A stretch of DNA of 64,000 bases from Candidatus Villigracilis vicinus (GTDB taxonomy: Bacteria > Chloroflexota > Anaerolineae > Anaerolineales > Villigracilaceae): assembly GCA_016721315.1 (NCBI GenBank), contig JADKIL010000014.1, positions 1-64,000 of the forward strand, written 5' to 3'. Positions 8,073 through 15,719 of the stretch are shown one piece after another. Each line of letters opens with the position of its first letter. Position 1 is the stretch's first letter. Made by a program: the position numbers and the translations under genes. The notes under the pieces are model-generated. The model made no database searches and was not told where the DNA came from. It was given only the letters and a program-made list of their open reading frames with translations.

Positions 8073-8774
8073 TTGAATAACTACATCGCTCTCGCCCTCA
8101 CGTTCGTACTTTCTCTCGTTTTTCTGCGTTCGATGGATTTCATCGCGCATCGCGGCTGGATGGACAGCAAGCTTAGCCGCAAGGTGATCCACATCGGTAC
8201 AGGTCCGCTTTTCGTGCTGTGTTGGTTCCTGTTCAATGATGCCCCCTCTGCCCGCTGGCTGGCAGCCTTGGTTCCGTTTGCGATCACAGTGCAATTTGCA
8301 TTGATCGGCTTTGGCGTTTTGAAAGATAAAGCTTCCGTGGAAGCCATGTCGCGTACCGGTGACCCGAAAGAGATCCTGCGCGGACCGTTGTACTACGGCA
8401 TCATGTTCGTGGTGTTGACGGTGGTGTACTGGAAAGATTCTCCCATCGGGATCATTGCGTTGATGATGATGTGCGGCGGAGACGGCATTGCCGATATCTT
8501 CGGGCGGCGCATCCCTTCGCCCAAATTGCCGTGGAGCAAGGAAAAATCTGTAGCGGGCATGGTGAGCGTATTTGTGGGCGGGTTCGTGATGTCTGCGTTG
8601 ATGCTCTTCATCTATGTAAATGCTGGCGTATTCGCGGCGCCGTTCACCCGTTATCTGCTGCCCATTGCTGCCATTGCATTGGTCGGCGCACTGGTCGAGT
8701 CTTTGCATTACAAGGATATCGACAACATCAGCATGACCCTGGCTTCGGCGCTACTGGGGCATTGGTTCTTCTAA
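8073..8774 (+). CDS. polyprenol/phytol/dolichol kinase-like membrane protein
   Basis: A 233-residue polytopic membrane protein with about six or seven hydrophobic helices. Signature segments are SRKVIHIGTGPLF, a loop with RTGDPKEILRGPLYYG, and CGGDGIADIFGRR followed by LPWSKEKSVAGM, as in CTP-dependent phytol/dolichol kinases and the related cytidylyltransferase fold. It probably phosphorylates an isoprenoid alcohol at the membrane; the substrate cannot be read from sequence. The TTG at 8073 is chosen because AGGAG lies seven bases upstream; an in-frame ATG at 8031 lies inside the palindromic repeat. Confidence 0.75.
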   Translation: MNNYIALALTFVLSLVFLRSMDFIAHRGWMDSKLSRKVIHIGTGPLFVLCWFLFNDAPSARWLAALVPFAITVQFALIGFGVLKDKASVEAMSRTGDPKEILRGPLYYGIMFVVLTVVYWKDSPIGIIALMMMCGGDGIADIFGRRIPSPKLPWSKEKSVAGMVSVFVGGFVMSALMLFIYVNAGVFAAPFTRYLLPIAAIALVGALVESLHYKDIDNISMTLASALLGHWFF

Positions 8775-8869
8775 CCTTGTGAAGCCCGGCAGCCTATTTG
8801 CAGAAACCTTCCAGCACCGTCAGGCGTATACTTATGGAAGTTGCTCCCATTCTGCAAAGGACTCATGAC

Positions 8870-9286
8870 ATGCACAGACATAAAAGATTTCGGCACGGAC
8901 CGCATTTCCGCCGGGGCAGAGGCAAAAATTTAAGCGGCTTGATCTGGCTGGTCGGGCTGGCGATCCTCTTTACCACTGGAGATTGGTGGCCCGGCATTTT
9001 GATTCTGGTCGGCATCAGCATCGTATTCAGATCGCTTTTTCGAGATGAACAACCGCCAGAGCGACCTGCGCCTCCTCCATTTGATCCGCCGCCCTTCGCC
9101 CCTCCGCCTCCTCCTGCGCCAAGACCTGCCCCGCCCCCCGCAGACCCGGTGCATCGCGCAGACCTGTTACCCGCCACCTGCCCCAACTGTGGTGGTCCCG
9201 TCCGCTCAAACGACTTGAAATGGACCAGTTCTCACTCCGTCGCCTGCTCCTATTGCGGGGCGAACATTGAAACTAGAAAAGAATAA
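8870..9286 (+). CDS. small membrane protein with proline-rich linker and C-terminal zinc ribbon
   Basis: About 138 residues: a basic His/Arg-rich N-terminus, two short hydrophobic stretches (LIWLVGLAILF and WWPGILILVGISIVF), a proline-rich linker of about 40 residues, then a four-cysteine ribbon (CPNCGG ... CSYCG). Start choice is uncertain: the ATG at 8870 follows AAAGG at a good distance, while an in-frame ATG at 8834 lies just after a tatact-like box. The ribbon predicts zinc binding; function is unknown. Confidence 0.6.
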   Translation: MHRHKRFRHGPHFRRGRGKNLSGLIWLVGLAILFTTGDWWPGILILVGISIVFRSLFRDEQPPERPAPPPFDPPPFAPPPPPAPRPAPPPADPVHRADLLPATCPNCGGPVRSNDLKWTSSHSVACSYCGANIETRKE

Positions 9287-9584
9287 GAAAAAGCTCTGTC
9301 CACCCCCTCTCCCGTCTACCACTCACTATCGCTCACCCTTCGGGTAGAGGGGAGAAGTCAAATCTCCAAACAGACTAGTCCCTTTCCCTTAAGGCGGGGG
9401 AAAAGGTCTTACCCAACACAAACCAAAAACACTGGGACATTCATCCCAGTGTTCTCTCGTTGACATTCCATTGCCATCCGTAGGGGCGGACCCGCCCATC
9501 GCCATCCATCATCCCCTCTTGCATGGACAGTTTCCCCGCCAAATCTCCTGTCTCCCCAGAGAGACCACTTAACTTGAGATTCTT
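9287..9584. repeat. gene-free stretch with two repeat types, including one copy of the ~175-bp repeat
   Basis: Bases 9303-9352 hold an imperfect hairpin (ccctctcccgtctacc / gggtagaggggag). From about 9420 a copy of the longer repeat begins, with the hairpin aacactggga-cattca-tcccagtgtt at 9428-9453, then GTAGGGGCGG and CCTCTTGCATGGACAG. The same units recur near 10640 and at 11461-11815. No coding potential is seen. Confidence 0.7.
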
Positions 9585-10454
9585 CTACTTGAATTTAGCC
9601 AACAGATCAAACCAGAAGGTTGATCCCTGTGAAGCAAAGACAGCTGTAATTGTCAGCCCCACGATCTTGGAAGCAATGAAACCCGCCCAATCGAGAATCG
9701 AATTGGTGCGGGGAAGGGTCAATGAAAACCATCCGAACCGGATGTAATCCAAGTCATCCAACGTTTCGAGCATGTCATTTATTTCTACTATATCCGTGCT
9801 ATCTTGTTGCACAATAGCTTCCGCTTGTGCTGCAACAAGTGCCCTCAATTGTGGTCCGTATATAAGATCCTCGACTATTTGGATACTATCCACGTTAAAA
9901 AATATAACCATAAAAACCGCAAAAGAGATCACAAAGCTGCGGGAGCGTGCGTTGGCAGTCGCTACCGATTGCTCCAGAAGCCCTGAAAAATAGACCTGCG
10001 TATTCAAGCGTAGATCTTCCAGGTTGGAGATGCCCTGCTCGAGCCAATTTAACAAGGCTTGTTTCCCTCCGGATTCAGGCATTTTACGGATAGCGGCCTT
10101 AATCTCACGAACGCCTTGTTTCTTTTTGGTATTCCCCAAACCCATGAGGCTAAAAAAGGCATCCACTAAAACGGAAATCGGAATATTTTCAAGCTTCTTG
10201 GGCTCGGTCTGCGCACCAAATATGCTGAACCAGGATTTGAATTTAATGGGTTGGAGCGCACGAATTTGGGGCAAATTCAACAAGTCATCCGCATTCTCAC
10301 CGGCGATCAAGATCAGGAACCGTTCAAGGGTCTTTCCCCGAACTTCGAACGTATCCATCAAGATCTGGCTCAAAGTGGACGAAATCAGGCTCAGAACAAA
10401 ATAAACAAAAACGAGCGGCAAACCATAATCGAGTATGTCCTGAAATGTGATCAT
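9585..10454 (-). CDS. uncharacterised membrane protein
   Basis: A 289-residue protein I do not recognise. It has an N-terminal hydrophobic helix (LPLVFVYFVLSLISS), a mostly hydrophilic middle with repeated Leu-rich helices, a second membrane segment (SFVISFAVFMVIFFNV) and a hydrophobic C-terminal stretch (IASKIVGLTITAVFA). The ATG at 10454 is preferred because the minus strand shows AGGAG about ten bases upstream. It is flanked on both sides by copies of the same intergenic repeat. Confidence 0.6.
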   Translation of the reverse strand: MITFQDILDYGLPLVFVYFVLSLISSTLSQILMDTFEVRGKTLERFLILIAGENADDLLNLPQIRALQPIKFKSWFSIFGAQTEPKKLENIPISVLVDAFFSLMGLGNTKKKQGVREIKAAIRKMPESGGKQALLNWLEQGISNLEDLRLNTQVYFSGLLEQSVATANARSRSFVISFAVFMVIFFNVDSIQIVEDLIYGPQLRALVAAQAEAIVQQDSTDIVEINDMLETLDDLDYIRFGWFSLTLPRTNSILDWAGFIASKIVGLTITAVFASQGSTFWFDLLAKFK

Positions 10455-10609
10455 GGACTCTGGTCTCCTATTCTCGTAGATCATAGTAGAAAAGGATTTA
10501 AATTAAACGGCTTACATATAAAATTATACGTCTGATGCTTCCAAACCCCAACCGGTTCAAATCCCCTTTGCGGAAACTCTTTCCCGCAATTCGGACAAAG
10601 CACAGGCTA

Positions 10610-10688
10610 ATTCGCCCACCCTACCCCATCACGCGGACATTCCACCTCAAATCAAAAACACTGGGACATTCATCCCAGTGTTCTCTCA
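10610..10688. repeat. partial copy of the ~175-bp repeat
   Basis: It carries ACCCCATCACGCGGACATTC and the hairpin aacactggga-cattca-tcccagtgtt at 10657-10682, which ends beside the toxin stop codon and may serve as its terminator. The same block occurs at 11618-11677. Confidence 0.7.
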
Positions 10689-11120
10689 TTACTCAATCCC
10701 TTTGACCCATTTCACCTTGAATGGTTTCAGCGAATTGACCAGCCTCATATCCGCTGTCCATAAATCGATCTCCATCCATTCTGCCAAGGCAAGGTAGTGG
10801 GCGTCATACGTGGCAGGGAGGTTATACCGCATGGCAATTTCACGCGCTTTCACATGCAAATTCGCCTCGTTGACCAGAGCGATCGGTAATTCCAAAGACA
10901 ACTCCAATGTCTCCCAGATCGTTTCAGCCGAAAGGATGTTATTTCTCTGCTGTTGGTATAGCGCATTTGTCACTTCATAAAACAATAAAGACGGCGCAAC
11001 GAGATTTACTTCATCTGCCATCCATTTTTGCCATCTTGTTTGAATGGATACATTCTCAGGCTGTAACAAGTACCTGAGAATGACACTGGCATCAACGCAG
11101 ACTGTTGTTGATTTGCTCAT
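10689..11120 (-). CDS. PIN-domain toxin (VapC-like)
   Basis: A 143-residue PIN ribonuclease with the acidic tetrad: VCVDASVILRYL (first Asp), LLFYEVTNALYQQ (Glu), ATYDAHYLALAE (Asp) and LWTADMRLV (Asp). These magnesium-dependent enzymes cut RNA, often tRNA or rRNA, when the antitoxin is lost. The ATG at 11120 lies inside the antitoxin gene (29-base overlap), the usual toxin-antitoxin layout. A repeat hairpin follows its stop. Confidence 0.9.
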   Translation of the reverse strand: MSKSTTVCVDASVILRYLLQPENVSIQTRWQKWMADEVNLVAPSLLFYEVTNALYQQQRNNILSAETIWETLELSLELPIALVNEANLHVKAREIAMRYNLPATYDAHYLALAEWMEIDLWTADMRLVNSLKPFKVKWVKGIE

Positions 11121-11391
11121 CGCGTTCTTCTCTCCCTTGGCGAATGATTTCAGCAATATCCACTGGGGATTTCCCAGCCAATTCAGCGCGGATTTTTTTA
11201 TGCAGGGCTTCGATCCGTTTTTGCACATCGGCGTGCGTTTTTGCCGCGACCAATTGGTCGTATGCCTTCTTGGAAAGGACAACGACTTCGGCTTTGCCGC
11301 CGCGTTCTACAATGACGGGGGCGATCTTGGCTTGTTTCATCACATCCCCAAAGTTGATTCGGGCTTTTGTGGCGCTGATCGTCTTGAGCAT
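11092..11391 (-). CDS. Phd/YefM-type antitoxin
   Basis: A 99-residue antitoxin with the Phd/YefM fold: TISATKARINFGDVMKQAK, then VIVERGGKAEVVVLSKKAYDQL, and a charged C-terminal tail that should wrap and block the PIN toxin. The ATG at 11391 follows GAGGTAACC; an upstream in-frame ATG would lie in the operator. It is the first gene of the pair and probably represses its own promoter. Confidence 0.9.
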   Translation of the reverse strand: MLKTISATKARINFGDVMKQAKIAPVIVERGGKAEVVVLSKKAYDQLVAAKTHADVQKRIEALHKKIRAELAGKSPVDIAEIIRQGREERDEQINNSLR

Positions 11392-11401
11392 GGTTACCTC
11401 T

Positions 11402-11458
11402 CGATTGATTAATCGATTAATCAATCGGAAATATACTCTCAGGCTGACCTTTTGTCAA
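11402..11458 (-). promoter_or_regulatory. toxin-antitoxin promoter and 26-bp palindromic operator
   Basis: On the minus strand a TTGACA box (11458-11453) is followed after exactly 17 bases by TATATT (11435-11430), a near-consensus sigma-70 promoter. Just downstream, 11402-11427 is a perfect 26-base palindrome with half-site CGATTGATTAATC, about ten bases before the antitoxin ATG. It covers the expected transcription start, so a bound antitoxin dimer would block the promoter. Confidence 0.85.
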
Positions 11459-11460
11459 AT

Positions 11461-11815
11461 CCCCCCAAATCAAAAACACTGGGACATTCATCCCAGCATT
11501 CTCTCGTTGACATCCATTGCCATCGTAGGGGCGACCCACCCATCGCTATCCACCATCCCCTCTTGCATGGACGGTTCCCCCGACGATTCTCCCGCTTGTC
11601 CTGACGGGTCGCCCTACACCCCATCACGCGGACATTCCACCTCAAATCAAAAACACTGGGACATTCATCCCAGTGTTCTCTCGTTGACATTCCATTGCCA
11701 TCCGTAGGGGCGACCCGCCCACCGCCATCCATCATCCCCTCTTGCATGGACAGTTTCCCCAACAATTTTCCCGTCTTGCCCTGCCGGGTCGCCCCTACAC
11801 CCCATCACGCGGATT
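11461..11815. repeat. two tandem copies of a ~175-bp repeat with nested hairpins
   Basis: Each unit starts CAAATCAAAAACACTGGG, has a hairpin (11475-11500 and 11652-11677), then outer inverted arms gtaggggcgaccc...gggtcgcccctac (11704-11717 with 11785-11798; the first unit has 11525-11538 with 11605-11617, one C shorter). The units end ACACCCCATCACGCGGA. Further copies lie at 9420 and 10610. With no spacers or terminal transposase, they look like non-autonomous repeats rather than CRISPR. The stretch has no gene. Confidence 0.8.
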
Positions 11816-11893
11816 TGTTGTGAAATGCGTATATAAGTTGTACGTCTCTTTCCATTAATAATTTCGTTCTGAATACAATGGCAAATAAACACC

Positions 11894-11924
11894 TGTATAA
11901 TATGTCTCAGTCTTTTTATGGAGG
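11894..11924 (+). promoter_or_regulatory. promoter -10 box and ribosome site of the TIR-like operon
   Basis: TGTATAATATG at 11894 contains a perfect TATAAT (11896-11901). No good -35 box is visible 16-18 bases upstream. GGAGG at 11920-11924 sits eight bases before the ATG at 11933, which fixes that start over the ATG at 11918. Confidence 0.6.
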
Positions 11925-11932
11925 TCTACACA

Positions 11933-12943
11933 ATGTCAGAGTCAATTTCAGATAATAACATTTATGCCAAGCTAGGATTAAGCATTCCTGTTAATGAACG
12001 GGAAATAATTATCAGAAATCTTATTGAGATACACAAGACTGATACTTTATTTGCAGAAGGTGGAAAATGCAGTAATGTTCCTCTTAAGGTTTATCCCAAT
12101 AGATATTTTTTGGCTCAAAATTTTGATAAAAAGAAAGAAGACATGAGAAATGCTCTACGAGAAGCATTTGAAAATTACAATTTAAGTGTAATTACAGTTG
12201 ATGAGGAAATTGGCGGAGCCCTGTTTTGTAATATAGCATCTATGATATTAGGAACTCCTTTTGGGATATATCATATCGATAAAGAACAAAAAACCAATGT
12301 GTACTTGGAACTAGGTGTTTCCATTGGATTACAGAAGCCTTTTATTCTTGTAAAAGATCATAATGCGAGTATCGCAAATGTGCTTGAGTTCATTCAATAT
12401 TATGAAATGAATGATTATTTTAGTTTATCAGAAACCCTGGGTAGCCTGACGGACGATTATATAACCCGCGTAGGTTACTTCGATAAAGCATTAATACAAA
12501 ACGCGACTGCAAGGACGAGAGAAGTTTGTGTTTCTTTGGGAGAACTAGAAACTGAAGACATCGGAGTAACGCTTGCAATTCAGCTAGTTAAACGTGGTTA
12601 CCAGCCTGTTTTTCTTTGTGAAATGAATAAGAAATTAGCCAAATTCCTTGAGCAAAAAGAAATTGAACCAATTTTTTATCACAAAATTCCTGAAGTCAGC
12701 GATGCAATCGCTCGTTCAAAGTTCGGAGTTTATCGGGTAGATAATTCTGCATCATCGAATTCATTTATCTATTTAGGAATTGCTATTGGACTAAATCGTC
12801 CCACACTCATGATAAATAATGAACGCGAAAAAGCCCCGAGTGATTTAAGCATTTTTGACGCGCTAAAATTCGCAGGGCGAACAGACTTAGAAGAAAAGTT
12901 CGAGTTAGCCTTCCCAAAATGGGAAGAAAGATTTTTAGAGTAA
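11933..12943 (+). CDS. two-domain TIR/deoxyribosyltransferase-like protein (operon gene 1)
   Basis: A 336-residue soluble protein encoded by AT-rich DNA. Two parts share a pattern. In the first, RYFLAQNFD (about 57-65), LSVITVD and NVYLELGVSIGLQKPFILV (122-140) resemble the end of TIR-like and nucleoside deoxyribosyltransferase domains, where a Glu before the Gly is catalytic (Glu126). In the second, REVCVSLGELE (about 196-206), YQPVFLCE and NSFIYLGIAIGLNRPTLMI (276-294) repeat it with Tyr280 in place of that Glu. It heads a three-gene operon. By analogy it could bind or cleave a nucleotide such as NAD, but the fold call is motif-level only and the product could be a non-catalytic sensor. Confidence 0.5.
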   Translation: MSESISDNNIYAKLGLSIPVNEREIIIRNLIEIHKTDTLFAEGGKCSNVPLKVYPNRYFLAQNFDKKKEDMRNALREAFENYNLSVITVDEEIGGALFCNIASMILGTPFGIYHIDKEQKTNVYLELGVSIGLQKPFILVKDHNASIANVLEFIQYYEMNDYFSLSETLGSLTDDYITRVGYFDKALIQNATARTREVCVSLGELETEDIGVTLAIQLVKRGYQPVFLCEMNKKLAKFLEQKEIEPIFYHKIPEVSDAIARSKFGVYRVDNSASSNSFIYLGIAIGLNRPTLMINNEREKAPSDLSIFDALKFAGRTDLEEKFELAFPKWEERFLE

Positions 12944-12954
12944 AAGAGGTTTCT

Positions 12955-13860
12955 ATGAATGACAAGAGCCAGGATGGGATTTTTTTTGTCAACATCAACG
13001 AAGGGCATAAACGCGGTCATAATAAAGACACAATTTATGCTTTAAGAAGTTCCAAATATTCCAAGCGGCTCAAAATTTATCAAGAAACTCCTAAAACCCC
13101 AGACTCAATTTTGCAATCAGTCCTTGAAGGCATCCTTACGTCTGATGTGGTTTTGCTAGACGCAATTCTTGATAAACAAGAGTCTTACAAAGACAGATTA
13201 ACACAATTTGGTATTGCATTTGCGCTTGAAAAACAAAGGTATTTTTTCTACATTCAAGATAATTCATCTAGGGAAGATAAGTTATTCTCAGAGTATATAG
13301 AGCCGTTTACAGTAGAAGCATCAGGGTACTTACAATTTACTGAACTGTTAAACGAAAAAGCTGAAGTATTGATTTCGCAGCCACAACCCAAACCTCAAAA
13401 ACCAACAGACAAGTCCTATCAATCATTTTCCGTGATCGGCGCAAACGAATCTACAAATCCAGACTTAATAAAAGCTATAAAGGAATTTGCGTCTCAAAAA
13501 AATTGGCACGCTTCTTTTTATAAACCACTCTCAGGAACAAATATACACGACGAGATGTCTCGGCACGTGGTGATGAGACCATTTTGTATTTTTTGTATAA
13601 ATAAATTCACTGACATAAATACATATGTCGCTATCGGCTTGGCATTAGGTTTTGGTGTCCCATTTTTAATACTAATTGAAAAAGGCGACACTATTCCCAA
13701 AACCCTAAACGGGTATGCAGGTACTGTTATGTATGAAAGTAACTCCGAGTTACTTGCTAACTTAGAAAAGTACACTTCGATTTTTTCTTCTCCAGAAAAC
13801 TTCAAATCATGGGATGGATTTACTTATTTCTATTTACTCTCTAAAACAGAAAACGCTTGA
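12955..13860 (+). CDS. second protein with two degenerate TIR-like domains (operon gene 2)
   Basis: A 301-residue protein starting at the ATG preceded by AGAGG, 11 bases after gene 1. It again shows two copies of the gene 1 pattern: GIFFVNINEG, VVLLDAILDK and DRLTQFGIAFALEKQRYFFYI (about 80-100), then after a proline/lysine linker (PQPKPQKP, 143-150) SFSVIGANE, CIFCINK and NTYVAIGLALGFGVPFLILI (222-241). The catalytic-type Glu is replaced by Gln84 and Ala226. It looks like a paralogue of gene 1 with no intact active site, perhaps a regulatory or scaffold partner. It overlaps gene 3 by four bases. Confidence 0.5.
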   Translation: MNDKSQDGIFFVNINEGHKRGHNKDTIYALRSSKYSKRLKIYQETPKTPDSILQSVLEGILTSDVVLLDAILDKQESYKDRLTQFGIAFALEKQRYFFYIQDNSSREDKLFSEYIEPFTVEASGYLQFTELLNEKAEVLISQPQPKPQKPTDKSYQSFSVIGANESTNPDLIKAIKEFASQKNWHASFYKPLSGTNIHDEMSRHVVMRPFCIFCINKFTDINTYVAIGLALGFGVPFLILIEKGDTIPKTLNGYAGTVMYESNSELLANLEKYTSIFSSPENFKSWDGFTYFYLLSKTENA

Positions 13861-14743
13861 GCGAAGCTAATACAGCATCAGAAATTGAAGAAATTGAAAA
13901 GGTTATTCTTGCCGTGTCCAAAGTTGGGCGAGCACCCATTGTCCTATCATATATTTTATTAGGTGATGTTTATCGAAGAAAAAACCAAATTATCGACCCA
14001 TTAAATACCGAATTCTTAAGACAAGCAATTTCTTGCTACGAAAAAGCATTAAAAAATCAAGAAGATAATACAAGATGTATTGATGGAATTGATTCAACCA
14101 ATAAGTTGATTAAGGTAATTGGCTTAATTAAAGACAAGAACTACGAATCAATACCCGAATTAATCTATCTACTCGGCAATGGTATTAATTCCGATCAATA
14201 TCAATATCTAAGATCGTTCCTTATTGTTGAAGTTAGAAAACTGCTTAAAAGTGAGGAGTATCTTCCAGCAATAGCATTACTTGCCGCAATGCAAAAACAT
14301 GACAAGTCGGAAGAATTAAGCAAACTATGGGAAGAAGTAAATCCTAAGAAATTTCTAGAATCAATTCAGAAATATCAAGAAAATGAATTGAAAATCAAAA
14401 ATAAGCTGAGCGATGCTCTTGAAAAGAACAAGGACATAGACAATCAATTAAGTAATGCGTATAAAGAAGTCGAACAAGCAAATCAAATTAAGGCTAAGCT
14501 TGAAGACACAAAGAATTTCTATGGCAAAGTTATATTTGTTAACTTTGGAAGAGGCTGGGCAACTTATACTCCAATAAAGGGATTGCCTTATATACAAAGA
14601 GATGATCGTTAATAAAGGCAAAAGAAGGAATGGGTATTCAAGGCGGAGACACAGTTTTCGATGAAGATGGTAATTCGCAATTCCATTGGTTGAGCAAAGA
14701 AGAAACCTTAGCCTTGGCTTATATCCAAAACACTGATTCGTAG
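13857..14743 (+). CDS. TPR/coiled-coil protein with an apparent 3' frameshift (operon gene 3)
   Basis: It starts with TTG overlapping the gene 2 stop (TTGA), so it is translationally coupled. The first ~190 residues are helical and TPR-like (SYILLGDVYRRKNQ, FLRQAISCYEKALKNQED); about 165-225 is a Lys/Glu-rich coiled coil; then VIFVNFGRGWATYTPIKGLP. The frame stops at 14612 after RDDR, but the next frame continues as KAKEGMGIQGGDTVFDEDGN and FHWLSKEETLALAYIQ to a TAG at 14741-14743. One extra T in the TT at 14609-14610 would join them into about 295 residues. TPR plus coiled coil suggests an assembly or recognition subunit for genes 1 and 2. Confidence 0.5.
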
Positions 14744-14829
14744 GTGGTCTTCTTGAGAAGAAATCCACTACATCAAATCAAAACCCCAACTCCTTCAAAT
14801 TCTCCTCGCGGGATTTTTATGAACATGCG

Positions 14830-14838
14830 TGCTATAAT
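14830..14838 (+). promoter_or_regulatory. extended -10 promoter upstream of the DUF3800 gene
   Basis: TGCTATAAT is a perfect extended -10 element (TGn + TATAAT) 44 bases before the DUF3800 ATG, so this gene is probably transcribed apart from the TIR-like operon. No strong -35 box is needed with this class and none is obvious. Confidence 0.65.
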
Positions 14839-14882
14839 CCAAGCATACCATCAATCTACCAAGGTGGACTTTCAAATAACTC

Positions 14883-15611
14883 ATGGCACAAACGCGCTAC
14901 TCACTCTACTGCGATGAAAGTAATATTCATAACGCCCGCTATATGCTTATTGGCGGTTTATGGATTCCGCAACAATATGAAATGGAATTACGGGAAGGTC
15001 TATCCAAAGTTCGGCATGACTTCAACATGACCGCCGAATTCAAATGGACAAAAGTATCAAATTCAAAACTAGCAGGGTATTACGCGTGGGTGGATTGCTT
15101 TTTCCGAAATAAAAATATAGGGTTTCGTTCCATTGTCATAGACACAAACCTTTTAGATTATCGAACCTTCCATAAAAACGATCAGGAACTTGGCTTTTAC
15201 AAGTTTTATTACCAACTGGTCAGCCGAAATATCAAGCCTGAAAATTTATACTGGCTTTACACCGATGAAAGAAGCAACCGAAAGAAAAACCGCCTTGAAG
15301 TTCTAAAAATCGTCACAAATCATTATTGGATGAAACAAGCAAGTATAGCTCCGCTTCGCGGCGTGGAACCACGCCAGTCTCACAAAGAAGATTTATTGCA
15401 ATTAACTGACGTTTTACTCGGCGCACTTGGCTATTCATGGAACGATTCAAAAGAAAGTCCCGCCAAACTGGCTTTGATTGCTCATATTCAAAAACGACTG
15501 GGTTGGTATACACTTAAACAATCAACCTCTCCATCATCCACCCGTTTTAATATCTGGCAATGGCGCCCATCGGCACAATCCCAAGTTAAAAGCAAACGCC
15601 CCCGCTCCTAA
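14883..15611 (+). CDS. DUF3800 family protein
   Basis: A 242-residue DUF3800 protein. It has the N-terminal acidic motif YCDESN (Asp11, Glu12), MLIGGLWIP, FKWTKVS, FRSIVIDT, LYTDERSNRK with a further acidic pair, and the C-terminal KEDLLQLTDVLLGALGY typical of the family. The fold is thought to be RNase H-like with clustered acidic residues, suggesting a metal-dependent nuclease, though members are largely untested. It sits between the TIR-like operon and the convergent herA gene. The DNA is AT-rich like its upstream neighbours, supporting shared acquisition. Confidence 0.85.
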   Translation: MAQTRYSLYCDESNIHNARYMLIGGLWIPQQYEMELREGLSKVRHDFNMTAEFKWTKVSNSKLAGYYAWVDCFFRNKNIGFRSIVIDTNLLDYRTFHKNDQELGFYKFYYQLVSRNIKPENLYWLYTDERSNRKKNRLEVLKIVTNHYWMKQASIAPLRGVEPRQSHKEDLLQLTDVLLGALGYSWNDSKESPAKLALIAHIQKRLGWYTLKQSTSPSSTRFNIWQWRPSAQSQVKSKRPRS

Positions 15612-15719
15612 CTGCTTCCTTGTGGAAGACTCACCGTACACTAGGTACGGGGTTCGGTGGCGAGTGGCGCTTGTCTGCAATTAGTATACAGGATTTAGCC
15701 CATTTTTTCCATTGCAATT

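Noticed and set aside
10535..10565. tRNA-like T-arm (GGTTCAAATCCC) in an intergenic region
   Set aside because: No acceptor stem, D-arm or anticodon arm can be formed around it.
11461..11815. Possible CRISPR array
   Set aside because: The units are about 175 bases, adjoin directly with no unique spacers, and no cas gene is present.
9287..11917. Possible insertion sequence around the repeats
   Set aside because: No transposase frame or terminal inverted repeats with target duplications could be found.
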